From a bacterium (lineage in GTDB: Bacteria; Patescibacteriota; Gracilibacteria; Peribacterales; Peribacteraceae), in assembly GCA_027623015.1 (NCBI GenBank), contig JAQBVR010000006.1, positions 1 to 50,111 of the forward strand: 50,111 nucleotides of DNA, given 5' to 3'. The translations under genes were made by a program, and so were the position numbers. Below the pieces are notes generated by a model. That model ran no database searches. It was not told the origin of the DNA and was given only the letters and a program-made list of their open reading frames with translations. Of this stretch, positions 25,576 through 33,073 are shown piece by piece (positions within the stretch are counted from its first letter, which is position 1; every line of letters begins with the position of its first letter).

Positions 25576-25618
25576 TTCCCTTATTCCCCTTATTTCTTTT
25601 ATTTCCCTTATTTCTTAA
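25576..25618. repeat. Tandem CCCTTATTTC-type repeat upstream of fmdB
   Basis: Four to five degenerate units of about 10 nt (CCCTTATTCC, CCTTATTTCT, TTTATTTCCC, TTATTTCTTA). They lie just upstream of the predicted -10 box of the next gene. Confidence 0.6.
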
Positions 25619-25632
25619 CGCATAATAGCTTC

Positions 25633-25971
25633 GTGCCCACCTTCGACTTCCACTGCGCAGACTGCAAGAACGTTTTTGAGTTCTCTCGCCCCTTTGGCAG
25701 TAAGGAAATCCCACCATGTCCGAAGTGCGACAGTACAAAAACGGAGAAACAGATAGCAGCTCCTGCCATTCACTTCAAAGGAGAGGGGTTTTATAAAACG
25801 GACAGTGTACCTAAACCTCAAAAGAAAGATGTAAAAGAAACCAAAGAAACCAAAGAAACCAAAGAAACCAAAGAGTCAAAAGATGCTGAACCCAGAACTC
25901 AGAACCCAAAACCCACAACTAAAGAGCCCGAAACCCCTAAATCAAGTGAAAATTCCAAGGGTACCGCTTAA
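25633..25971 (+). CDS. FmdB-family zinc-ribbon protein with repeat tail
   Basis: The product has 112 residues from a GTG start. The N-terminal zinc ribbon is PTFDFHCADCKNVFEF ... PPCPKCDSTKTEKQ, the CxxC...CxxC layout of FmdB/Zn-ribbon_8 proteins. These are small regulators or accessory factors without a clear general function. After about residue 65 the tail is low complexity: KETKETKETKETKES from a 9-nt tandem repeat (25838-25875), then PRTQNPKPTTKEPETPKSSE from another repeat type. The tail is therefore probably repeat-derived. CATAAT lies exactly 6 nt before the GTG, supporting this start. Confidence 0.75.
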   Translation: MPTFDFHCADCKNVFEFSRPFGSKEIPPCPKCDSTKTEKQIAAPAIHFKGEGFYKTDSVPKPQKKDVKETKETKETKETKESKDAEPRTQNPKPTTKEPETPKSSENSKGTA

Positions 25972-25984
25972 AAAGTTTTTATGG

Positions 25985-25990
25985 TATAAT
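25985..25990 (+). promoter_or_regulatory. Extended -10 promoter of the potassium channel gene
   Basis: TGG-TATAAT is a consensus extended -10. +1 is expected at about 25997, 5 nt before the ATG at 26002. Confidence 0.65.
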
Positions 25991-26001
25991 AATAGTTGAG
26001 A

Positions 26002-26862
26002 ATGAAAGAACAAAAAGCTAAACACCAGGCTATTCACACACGATGCTTCGAAGTACTCACAGATCTATCGTACTCTAGCCTCTTTCTTATATGGACTGGA
26101 CTCGTTCTCCTCTTCGCTTTTGGGTATTTCTTCTTCGCTACTATTGGAAATATCGCCAATCATGGACCTGAAGTACTCGTAAACAATGAGAACCCTATTC
26201 ATCGCCTTCTCAATGCACTGTACTTCAGTATCATCACAGCAACATCGACAGGATATGGAGACATCACTCCACGAGGGATCTCCAAAGCACTAGCAGCACT
26301 CCAAAGCATGTCTGCCCTCTTTGTATTTGCGATATTCGTAACCAAGCTCGTAGCACACAGACAGGAGATCGCCTTGCGCGAAGTGCACCGCCTGACATTC
26401 GAAGACGTGTTCCACAACATTCGAGAGGGGCTCTTCGTTGTACGAAAAGACTTCGACGGACTGATAGAAAAAGTAGATGCTAAAGAAGAACTTGTACAAG
26501 AAGACTGGGACACCCTCATCATCGCCTACAAGCAAACACAAAGTCTCATCGCAGAGATCCCCGACTTCTACGATAGCCTAAACCACCTCTACACTCTCGA
26601 CTCCCGACGTGAAGAGATGCTTCACGAAGCAGTGCACCGCACACTCCACCGCATCAACCATATGCTAGATGCATTTAGCAAAAATGGAATCTCGTGGATC
26701 GATAATGAACGAAGTATGAACGAACTCCAAGAGCTGATGAACATCGTCAAAACTGCAACACCTATCTGGCAACAGAAGTCTCCGTACGAAAAACAAGAAG
26801 CCTTTGCAGACATCCTTCGCTTGAAGGACAGCGTGCTGAAGCGCATCGAAAAAGCATTATAG
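26002..26862 (+). CDS. Two-TM potassium channel with C-terminal helical domain
   Basis: The product has 286 residues. TM1 is LFLIWTGLVLLFAFGYFFFA. The pore helix and selectivity filter lie in LYFSIITATSTGYGDITPRG, with the K+ signature TGYGD. TM2 is LAALQSMSALFVFAIFVTKL. The remaining 160 residues are soluble and alpha-helical (HRLTFEDVFHNIREGLFVVR; EEMLHEAVHRTLHRINHMLD), with no TrkA/RCK nucleotide-binding motif. The channel should form tetramers that conduct K+. What the helical domain senses is unknown. I use the ATG at 26002 rather than the TTG two codons earlier. Confidence 0.9.
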   Translation: MKEQKAKHQAIHTRCFEVLTDLSYSSLFLIWTGLVLLFAFGYFFFATIGNIANHGPEVLVNNENPIHRLLNALYFSIITATSTGYGDITPRGISKALAALQSMSALFVFAIFVTKLVAHRQEIALREVHRLTFEDVFHNIREGLFVVRKDFDGLIEKVDAKEELVQEDWDTLIIAYKQTQSLIAEIPDFYDSLNHLYTLDSRREEMLHEAVHRTLHRINHMLDAFSKNGISWIDNERSMNELQELMNIVKTATPIWQQKSPYEKQEAFADILRLKDSVLKRIEKAL

Positions 26863-26897
26863 AAAAAGCACCTTCCCAGAAATTCTGGAAAGGCACT
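26863..26897 (-). terminator. Minus-strand terminator of the 319-aa accessory gene
   Basis: Stem CCTTcCCAG (26871-26879) / CTGGaAAGG (26885-26893) with one mismatch. On the minus strand it is followed by TGCTTTTTC. Confidence 0.6.
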
Positions 26898-26952
26898 CAT
26901 GTATCAGAGAAAACTAAAGGGAAGCAATTTTCGCAATTTTCTCATATTTTGA

Positions 26953-27912
26953 TCACTCAATGCGCTCGAGTTCGAGCGGAATGAGCTTTTCCGCCGCTGC
27001 CGTTGCTGGCTTTGGCGTTGGGGCTTCATCCACTGGCGCAGGCACTTCGCCTTCGCCTGGAGGAGGACCCGGTTCACCGAGTTCGGATTTGGGGATGTCT
27101 GGCACCCCCAGCTCCTTTAAAGTATCGACCGTTTTCGGGCCGATGATCAAATGGAGACGAGGTACGCCATCGACCTTTTCGACTGCGACGTCTACGTCGA
27201 GATCCCTCAGAAAGCCTCCGACCTCCTTCTTTAACTCGACCCAACTGTTGGGACCGAGCTTGATGTAGGTCCTCTGCTCACCGCCACCACTTTTGATGGC
27301 AAGTTCGACAGAGTCAGGCCGTTCGGACTGCTTCACGTGCTCACGGAGTTCATCGGCAGTAACGCGAGCATCTGGATCGCCGAAACGATCCTCGAACGTC
27401 CTTGGGTCTGGAACAGGTTTTTCATTGGGAAATGCCTCTTCGATCTCAGCAACTTGCGGAACTGGAATGTCCCGAAAGGTATCGGGCACAGACTTCTGGG
27501 CTAACGACTCAAGGCCAAGAGTAGCGTCGAAGAACGCTGGCTTTTTGACAGAAGTCGCAGCCAATCGTCCATATCCATTGAACCTGTCTTTGATTGAGGA
27601 CCAATCCTCGTTGAGGAGGTCATCACCTTGGTCAGACTGTGGTAGAAGTTCGGCCACATCTCTCAAAGACTGATGCCGAGATGGTGGAGGATCGATGATC
27701 GACTCAGGCAGCTCCCGAATGGAGCTGCTAAGTTCCGATGCAACGACCACAGAATCCGTCGGAATTGACGGAAAATCGAAGTCTGGCAGATCAACGTCTG
27801 CCTCTGAGGTTGCGGTTGACTGTGAATGGAACATCTCAGGATTGCGTTCAATGCAAACCCAAAACATTCCGAGGGCGATGAGGACCGTTGCCGGCCATTT
27901 CCATTCATTCAT
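26953..27912 (-). CDS. Accessory hypothetical protein with N-terminal anchor and Pro-rich tail
   Basis: The product has 319 residues. The start region MNEWKWPATVLIALGMFWVC has one membrane segment. Next comes a long polar linker rich in Asp, Ser and Pro (VDLPDFDFPSIPTDS), then a central alpha/beta region (TYIKLGPNSWVELKKEVGGF; VAVEKVDGVPRLHLIIGPKT), and a Pro/Glu/Ala-rich tail (GEPGPPPGEGEVPAPVDEAP). No family is recognised. Base composition is visibly richer in G+C than in neighbouring genes. I use the ATG at 27912, 8 nt after AAAGGA, a Shine-Dalgarno; this is unlike the leaderless starts around it. It shares an upstream 18-nt motif with the gene at 29099, suggesting joint origin or control. 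Confidence 0.65.
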   Translation of the reverse strand: MNEWKWPATVLIALGMFWVCIERNPEMFHSQSTATSEADVDLPDFDFPSIPTDSVVVASELSSSIRELPESIIDPPPSRHQSLRDVAELLPQSDQGDDLLNEDWSSIKDRFNGYGRLAATSVKKPAFFDATLGLESLAQKSVPDTFRDIPVPQVAEIEEAFPNEKPVPDPRTFEDRFGDPDARVTADELREHVKQSERPDSVELAIKSGGGEQRTYIKLGPNSWVELKKEVGGFLRDLDVDVAVEKVDGVPRLHLIIGPKTVDTLKELGVPDIPKSELGEPGPPPGEGEVPAPVDEAPTPKPATAAAEKLIPLELERIE

Positions 27913-28027
27913 TGAAAAGTTCCTTTGCATTCATTGCTTCGTAAGCTTTCTCCCTACTTTCTTGTCTCGGCTTCCCTGCGAGATAGATATAGGGCCTTGT
28001 CTTCCAAGACAAGATGTATAGGGAGAT

Positions 28028-28045
28028 AGATGATGTGAAAGGGCA
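28028..28045 (-). promoter_or_regulatory. 18-nt element shared by two accessory genes (copy 1)
   Basis: AGATGATGTGAAAGGGCA on the plus strand. An identical copy lies at 29279-29296. On the minus strand each precedes an accessory gene, by 115 nt here. It may be a promoter element, operator or duplication relic. Confidence 0.45.
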
Positions 28046-28111
28046 GAAAAGTCCGCAGAAGTATACAAATATACGTAATGAGAGCAATGAAAAAGCGCTC
28101 ACTCTTTGTTT

Positions 28112-28322
28112 TGACCTCATCCCCCAAACCCCCTTCTCCCACTTCATTATTTATAAAATACAGTGCTCAAAAATATCACACTATTGCGAAACGGGAGAAA
28201 GGGGCTTACTCGCTATGTATTAAACAGAGCTCCCCTTCTCCTGACTTTCAAAAATAAAAAAATCTACATCAATGATATCACTATTGTAGTAAAGAAGGAG
28301 AAGGGGCTGGGGGATGAGGTCG
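28112..28322. repeat. REP-like inverted repeat, CCTCATCCCCCAAACCC family (large copy)
   Basis: The left arm (28112-28140) holds ACCTCATCCCCCAAACCCCC. The right arm (28295-28322) holds GGAGAAGGGGCTGGGGGATG. The arms are long, nearly perfect reverse complements around a core of about 155 nt that holds a second, inner pair of CTCCCCTTCTCC-like pieces. It is the same family as 6738-6845. Confidence 0.75.
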
Positions 28323-28326
28323 TAAC

Positions 28327-28360
28327 AAAAAAACACCCAGTCCGCAACGCGAACTGGGTG
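28327..28360 (-). terminator. Minus-strand intrinsic terminator
   Basis: Stem CACCCAGT/ACTGGGTG with a 12-nt loop. On the minus strand T7 follows at once. It ends the transcript of the 28404-29099 gene. Confidence 0.8.
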
Positions 28361-28403
28361 AATTTGCTCAATGTGGAAGCTGATTCATTGAACGACAAAA
28401 GGA

Positions 28404-29099
28404 TTACATGCCAGCAACTTTTTCACCGCGGCGAATTGCCTCGACTGGCCTGCTTTTCTTTGGCTGGGGAACAGATGGTTCCCACTGGCCTTTCTCCGTG
28501 CGAGGCAGAGGTTGCCGAAAGATCGGCTCCTCCAACCCCTCACGACCCTGTGGCTTCGAATGTCCGCCATCAAAGTCTGGTGGATTTGACCAAGGACTGA
28601 GACCGAACGGCTGGTTTGGTGCGACATACGCACGACCAGGTCGCTTATTCGGATCCAGATCCAGCGGCAGAAGATCTTGCCCTTCCGGCGACCGCGAGTG
28701 CGGCCACTGTTCAGGCATCGTGAGATCACCATCCCTTCTCACGTGCGAATCCCGAAACGTCACAATCGGAGGTGCAGGAGTTCCGTAGGGCGTGACTTTC
28801 ACACCCCTCGCTTCGGCTGCCTGGAGCTGGTCCAGAAGGCCTTGGCGGGAGAAAGCTTCCCAGCGGAAGTTCTTTTCCACTGCAGCGTAATATTTGTCTT
28901 GGTCGTCCTGCGTAGACTCAAACTGCAAATCGGCACAATGCACGCCAACAGCAGCAAAAGAAATACAAAAGACCAAGACTGCAGCGAGCTTCCACACTGC
29001 ACCAAGCACTGGCACCGTCCAAGGGACTGGTGCCGCAATGATCGTGACTTTTCCAGCCACATCGATGCCGGGTTTACCGGCTTGAATGTTGTCATCCAT
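28404..29099 (-). CDS. Accessory hypothetical membrane protein, Pro-rich
   Basis: The product has 231 residues starting MDDNIQAGKPGIDVAGKVTI. One membrane segment (VWKLAAVLVFCISFAAVGVH) is followed by a helical stretch (YYAAVEKNFRWEAFSRQGLL) and a long Pro/Gly/Arg-rich C-terminal part without regular structure (PNQPFGLSPWSNPPDFDGGH). No family is recognised. The start is chosen because GGAGG lies 8 nt upstream of the ATG at 29099, a textbook Shine-Dalgarno rarely seen elsewhere in the window. Codon use is G+C-richer than flanking genes, consistent with transfer. It shares an upstream 18-nt motif and general architecture with the gene at 27912. Confidence 0.6.
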   Translation of the reverse strand: MDDNIQAGKPGIDVAGKVTIIAAPVPWTVPVLGAVWKLAAVLVFCISFAAVGVHCADLQFESTQDDQDKYYAAVEKNFRWEAFSRQGLLDQLQAAEARGVKVTPYGTPAPPIVTFRDSHVRRDGDLTMPEQWPHSRSPEGQDLLPLDLDPNKRPGRAYVAPNQPFGLSPWSNPPDFDGGHSKPQGREGLEEPIFRQPLPRTEKGQWEPSVPQPKKSRPVEAIRRGEKVAGM

Positions 29100-29259
29100 A
29101 TACGTAACCTCCATGTTCTTAAATAGCTTCCTTGCCCATTGATTCTTCGCTCCGCTTCCAAGAGAGCTTGGGGTCAATGGAATTTTACTTGTAAAGACAC
29201 TTTCGAATTGTGTCCGTACACCTCGCTCTCTAACACAGAACGAAGAAGATGGGCAGGGG

Positions 29260-29275
29260 CCTGCCTATCGGCAGG
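29260..29275. repeat. Short palindrome CCTGCC-N4-GGCAGG
   Basis: A 6-bp-arm inverted repeat. A looser relative (GCCTGCCGATTG...GGCAGG) lies at 46760-46795. It may be a dispersed element. Confidence 0.4.
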
Positions 29276-29278
29276 TAA

Positions 29279-29296
29279 AGATGATGTGAAAGGGCA
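29279..29296 (-). promoter_or_regulatory. 18-nt element shared by two accessory genes (copy 2)
   Basis: Identical to 28028-28045. It lies 180 nt upstream of the gene starting at 29099 on the minus strand. Confidence 0.45.
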
Positions 29297-29364
29297 ATTG
29301 CGCGGGGATTATAGGGATATTGCTTTAGATGACAACTATATTTTCCTATATAGGAAAAACTGTA

Positions 29365-29432
29365 TATGGTATTTGGTAGATGGTATATGGCTTCTAAACC
29401 ACATACCAAATACTAGATACCAAATACTAATT
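29365..29432. repeat. Inverted repeat, TGGTATTTGGTAGATGG family
   Basis: The left arm is ATGGTATTTGGTAGATGGTA. The right arm is CATACCAAATACTAGATACC followed by another AAATACTA. It sits directly downstream of pnp and is related to 14668-14740. Confidence 0.75.
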
Positions 29433-29435
29433 AGA

Positions 29436-31661
29436 TTAGCGTCGTGGTGGTCCTCTGCGAGGTCCTCCACTAAATCCACCAGTGCGAGGTGGACGCTCTA
29501 CGTAGCCCTCAGGTTTTGGCTGTGACTGCTTGAGTGACATGCGTGTTTTGCCTTCCTTGGCATCGAACTCGACACAGAGAGCTTGGACAACGTCTCCAAC
29601 GTTAAGCACGTCTTCGACCTTTTCGGTACGCTCCCATTTGAGTTCTGAGATGTGGATCATCGCATCCTTACCCTTGAGGAATTCTACGATCGCTCCAACA
29701 CCATCGATGACACGAACAACAGTACACTCGTATAGTGTGCCAACTTCTGGCTTTGCGACGATTCCTTGGATCCATTCTTTAGCCTTGATCATAGATTCAC
29801 CATCTATAGAAGTGACAAATACAAGACCACTGTCTTCGATGTCGATATCGACACCAGTTTCTTTTGTGATCTTCTGGATTGTCTCTCCGCCCTTACCGAT
29901 GATCAATCGAATGTCCTCAGGGTTGATGACGATAGTCTCGATGCGCGGAGCAAATGCACTCATCTCTTTGCGTACCTCAGGGATAGCGCTAAGCATATCT
30001 TTCAAAATAGATGCACGACCGATCTTTGCTTTTTCAAGCGCTTCTTTGAACACAGCGTCTGGAAGACCCTTTACCTTGATGTCCATCTGGATAGCAGTAA
30101 CTCCTGCTGCAGTTCCAGTGACTTTGAAGTCCATATCTCCTCCGAAGTCCTCTTCATCTTGAAGGTCGGACAACACGACAAACTTGCCAGAAGGATCTGA
30201 CATGAGTCCCATCGCTATTCCAGATACTGGAGCAGAGATCGGCACACCTGCAGCCATAAGAGCAAGAGTAGAACCACACGTTGCAGCCATGGAAGAGGAG
30301 CCGTTACTTTCGAGGATCTCTGTGACCGTTCGGATGGTGTATGGGAATGCTTCTTCTGTTGGAAGCACAGGCTCAAGAGCCTTTTGTGCTAGGTATCCAT
30401 GTCCGATCTCACGGTTTCCTGTGAACAGACGGTTAGAAGTTTCTCCTACAGAGAACGGTGGGAAGTTGTAGTGGTGGAAGTAACGATCTAACTTTTCTCC
30501 CATCATGCCTTCTGTCATAAGCTTGTCTCCAGGTGACCCAAGAGTACATGTCGTAAGACCCTGTGTTTCTCCACGCTGAAAGAGTGCAGATCCGTGAACA
30601 CGACTAGGAAGGATGTCTACCATACAGCCAACAGGGCGGATCTCATCTGGAGTACGTCCGCTCATACGCTTTCCTTCTTCGAGAACCAATCGGCGAACTT
30701 CACCAGTGACTACTTTATGCATAAGATCTCCTGCATTTGCATACAACTCAGTAAGATCTTCGTTACCTTCTGCTGGACCATACTTCTCTTCGAGTACTGC
30801 TGCTGCACCGTCTGCAAGTTCATTGAAGTATGCACGACGAGCAAGCTTGTCCATTTGGGAAAGGATCGCATTGTTAATACCCTCGAGTGCACCTTCCTTG
30901 AGGAAGGCAAGAGCCTCTGCGTGTTCGAAAGACGCTGGTGCTTCCCATTTTTCAGATCCGATCTCCTTTTGGATATCTGCAAAAGCAGAAGCGATCTTCT
31001 GTGCTGCCTCCTGACCAAATTGGATAGCCTCTAAGACCTTCTCCTCTGGAACTTGATTCGCAGCTGCATCGATCATGATCACACGATCTTTTGTAGCAGT
31101 AAGGATCATATCAAATTCACACTTTTCACGATCTTCGTGTGAAGGGTTTAAAACAAGTTTACCATCGAGTAAGCCTACACGGACTGTTCCAACAGGACCA
31201 TCTGCAGGACAGTCTGAAAGTGCTACAGCAAGAGACGCTGCATTTGCAGAAACGATGTCGTGCTCATTGTCGAAGTCGTAACTTAGAACAGTACAAAATA
31301 CTTGAATGTCATTGTGGATCGTCTTGGCAAACATTGGACGAAGACCACGGTCGATGACACGTGCTGTAAGAACAAAGGCATCCGCTGGACGACCTTCACG
31401 CTTACGGAAACGAGATCCTGCAACTTTACCAGCTGCGTAAAACTTCTCCTGGTACACAACCTGGAGAGGGAGAAACGACACACCAGAACGCGCAGTGCGA
31501 CTAGTGGTACAGTTACTCATACAAACTGTATCGCCCAATTGGCCAATAACAGTTGCGTTTGCTTGCGCGGCAAGCATACCCGTCTTAAAGACGAACTTTT
31601 GATCACCGACTTCTACGGTGTATTCTTTATTAGGCGCTATGGCCTCAGTCTTGCTAGACAT
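29436..31661 (-). CDS. pnp: Polyribonucleotide nucleotidyltransferase (PNPase)
   Basis: The product has 741 residues in the standard order. The first RNase PH domain comes at the start (TVIGQLGDTVCMSNCTTSRT), followed by a helical linker. The second RNase PH domain carries the active-site stretch DEEDFGGDMDFKVTGTAAGV with the catalytic Asp. Then come a KH domain near residues 555-615 (IRLIIGKGGETIQKITKETG) and an S1 domain near 640-705 (GAIVEFLKGKDAMIHISELK). The C-terminus is Gly/Arg/Pro-rich (GGFSGGPRRGPPRR). It degrades RNA 3'-5' using phosphate. rpsO lies upstream on the same strand, the classic rpsO-pnp neighbourhood, though here separated by 530 nt. Confidence 0.97.
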   Translation of the reverse strand: MSSKTEAIAPNKEYTVEVGDQKFVFKTGMLAAQANATVIGQLGDTVCMSNCTTSRTARSGVSFLPLQVVYQEKFYAAGKVAGSRFRKREGRPADAFVLTARVIDRGLRPMFAKTIHNDIQVFCTVLSYDFDNEHDIVSANAASLAVALSDCPADGPVGTVRVGLLDGKLVLNPSHEDREKCEFDMILTATKDRVIMIDAAANQVPEEKVLEAIQFGQEAAQKIASAFADIQKEIGSEKWEAPASFEHAEALAFLKEGALEGINNAILSQMDKLARRAYFNELADGAAAVLEEKYGPAEGNEDLTELYANAGDLMHKVVTGEVRRLVLEEGKRMSGRTPDEIRPVGCMVDILPSRVHGSALFQRGETQGLTTCTLGSPGDKLMTEGMMGEKLDRYFHHYNFPPFSVGETSNRLFTGNREIGHGYLAQKALEPVLPTEEAFPYTIRTVTEILESNGSSSMAATCGSTLALMAAGVPISAPVSGIAMGLMSDPSGKFVVLSDLQDEEDFGGDMDFKVTGTAAGVTAIQMDIKVKGLPDAVFKEALEKAKIGRASILKDMLSAIPEVRKEMSAFAPRIETIVINPEDIRLIIGKGGETIQKITKETGVDIDIEDSGLVFVTSIDGESMIKAKEWIQGIVAKPEVGTLYECTVVRVIDGVGAIVEFLKGKDAMIHISELKWERTEKVEDVLNVGDVVQALCVEFDAKEGKTRMSLKQSQPKPEGYVERPPRTGGFSGGPRRGPPRR

Positions 31662-31853
31662 AAAATAAGAGTGAAAGAGAAAAAAATCCCCTTCGCTCCA
31701 GCGCTTTCCCTATAACAGAGTGGATTCACATATCTGGTAACGAATCGTAAACAGGTACGTAAACCCAAAGAGTAAGAGCATGCGGTGGAGGAAGGAACTA
31801 CAGCCAGTATACACTCCTCAGAACAGGAAAGAAGCCATTTCTTCACGAATAAT

Positions 31854-31982
31854 TTACCTCTTTTTTCTCCGCACAAACCCTATCCCTCCTGCAGCACCTG
31901 CTGCTATAGCGAAGACTGCCGCAGGGCCAGTATCACCAACGGGGCTGCAAGCAAGGCGATGTCTGCCCCAAAAGATGCTCAC
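31854..31982 (-). CDS. Possible 42-aa peptide or remnant of a C-terminal surface anchor
   Basis: From a GTG at 31982 the frame reads ...SPVGDTGPAAVFAIAAGAAG followed by GIGFVRRKKR and a stop. A polar lead, one hydrophobic helix and a basic end form the layout of a cell-surface C-terminal anchor. A different frame just upstream encodes a short signal-peptide-like stretch (LRRKFLVGLTLAVALFVLLN) ending in a stop at about 31985. Together they look like the two ends of a decayed exported protein. The reading is tentative; it could also be a genuine small membrane peptide. Confidence 0.35.
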   Translation of the reverse strand: MSIFWGRHRLACSPVGDTGPAAVFAIAAGAAGGIGFVRRKKR

Positions 31983-32192
31983 TAGATTACCTATCGTTGA
32001 GAAGAACAAAAAGTGCCACAGCAAGTGTGAGTCCTACGAGAAATTTTCGCCTCAAGAAAAATACATGACTAACCATTAGTCATAGTTTATGCAAATCTCA
32101 TCATTTTGCAGAAGACATGGTCTTGTTCTGCTGGGAAATTATGTCTCAATAGATGAAGATATCATTCTTCTATTACTCGACGTCCCGTCCCC

Positions 32193-32456
32193 TTATTTCT
32201 TCAACTTGTTCACCTCGAGCATAGACTGGTAGTCGGCTGGCTTGTTCATCTTCATGTAGTTGAGCAATGTACGACGACGAGCAACTTTAGCAAGAAGACC
32301 CTTACGGCCTGAATGATCCTTCTTATGGTCCTGTAGGTGCTTGGTAAGCATAGCGATCTCCTTCGTGAGAATACCAACCTGAACCTGAGGGGAACCTGTA
32401 TCGCTATCGTGTGTTTGGTGCTTTGTGATAAGACGTTTCTTTTGGGTTTTCTTCAT
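32193..32456 (-). CDS. rpsO: Ribosomal protein S15
   Basis: The product has 87 residues, the normal length. It begins MKKTQKKRLITKHQTHDSDT. The conserved core includes GSPQVQVGILTKEIAMLTKH, the rRNA-binding HKKDHSGRKGLLAKVARRRT and LLNYMKMNKPADYQ. It is a primary 16S rRNA binder of the 30S platform. The first ATG could be 32462 or 32456; the family start favours the latter. It lies upstream of pnp, as in many bacteria. Confidence 0.93.
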   Translation of the reverse strand: MKKTQKKRLITKHQTHDSDTGSPQVQVGILTKEIAMLTKHLQDHKKDHSGRKGLLAKVARRRTLLNYMKMNKPADYQSMLEVNKLKK

Positions 32457-32499
32457 TACCATATATATATATTGGGGAGGATACAATTACGACGTCTGT

Positions 32500-32788
32500 G
32501 AGCTTTTAAGCCTTCAGAGCGTAGTCTACGGAGATATAGTATGGATCTGATAGAGTAATGGCAAGAAGAAGGAAGACATAAATGAGCGAAAGAATCTTCT
32601 AAATCGTCAAATCATTCACAGAGAACAGGTATACAGAAGTACAAAGGATTATGAAGTATAGCAATAGCCACTTTCTGGCTTATATAAGAGCAAATACAAA
32701 AATAAGAGAAAGTCATTGTGTCCCATAGAAAATACAGGAAAACTGTGACCACTTTTTGCGGACATTACCTCCTTCCCACATAACCATA
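32500..32788. other. Non-coding stretch between rpsO and the 78-aa gene
   Basis: About 290 nt, A+T-rich, with no open frame worth reporting and no clear hairpin. It probably contains the upstream region of rpsO on the minus strand and that of the next gene on the plus strand. Confidence 0.3.
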
Positions 32789-33025
32789 ATGAGCACAGCA
32801 ATACTTAAAATAATGGCACACACAGACGATACGGAAAGTAGTAGTGACAAAGACGAGACACCTTCTGCAAAAGTAGAAGAAACAAAAGTAGATCCACAAG
32901 TACGAATACAATTCTGGCGTCAGACGCTTGGCCACCTCATGATGAGGCAAGATGTAGGATGTGCAGATGCACATGATCTGAGGCACATGCAACAATTACG
33001 AGAAAATATTAACAATGCCGAATAA
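32789..33025 (+). CDS. Small hypothetical protein (78 aa)
   Basis: The frame starts MSTAILKIMAHTDDTESSSD. An acidic, Ser/Lys-rich linker is followed by a helical C-terminal half (VDPQVRIQFWRQTLGHLMMR; HDLRHMQQLRENINNAE). No motif or membrane segment is visible. A later ATG at 32813 would also be reasonable. It lies 48 nt upstream of rmuC but ahead of the rmuC promoter, so it appears to be a separate unit. Coding status is moderately supported by clean length and composition only. Confidence 0.45.
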   Translation: MSTAILKIMAHTDDTESSSDKDETPSAKVEETKVDPQVRIQFWRQTLGHLMMRQDVGCADAHDLRHMQQLRENINNAE

Positions 33026-33038
33026 TTGTTATAAGCAG

Positions 33039-33066
33039 TGGACAAACGTGCACCCTGTGCTACACT
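33039..33066 (+). promoter_or_regulatory. rmuC promoter, leaderless
   Basis: -35 TGGACA (33039-33044), a 16-nt spacer, and extended -10 TGC-TACACT (33061-33066). +1 is predicted 1 nt before the ATG at 33074. Confidence 0.6.
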
Positions 33067-33073
33067 GCTCTGC

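Noticed and set aside
25838-25875. CRISPR-like tandem repeat
   Set aside because: The units are 9 nt with no spacers and encode KETKETKET in frame. No cas genes are present.
28028-29296. 18-nt direct repeats as transposon target duplication around the 28404-29099 gene
   Set aside because: The copies lie upstream of two separate genes rather than at element ends, and there is no transposase; a shared regulatory element or duplication is more likely.
31780-32079. Plus-strand open frame of 99 codons between pnp and rpsO
   Set aside because: It is the mirror of the minus-strand hydrophobic anchor-like segment, with no start signal.
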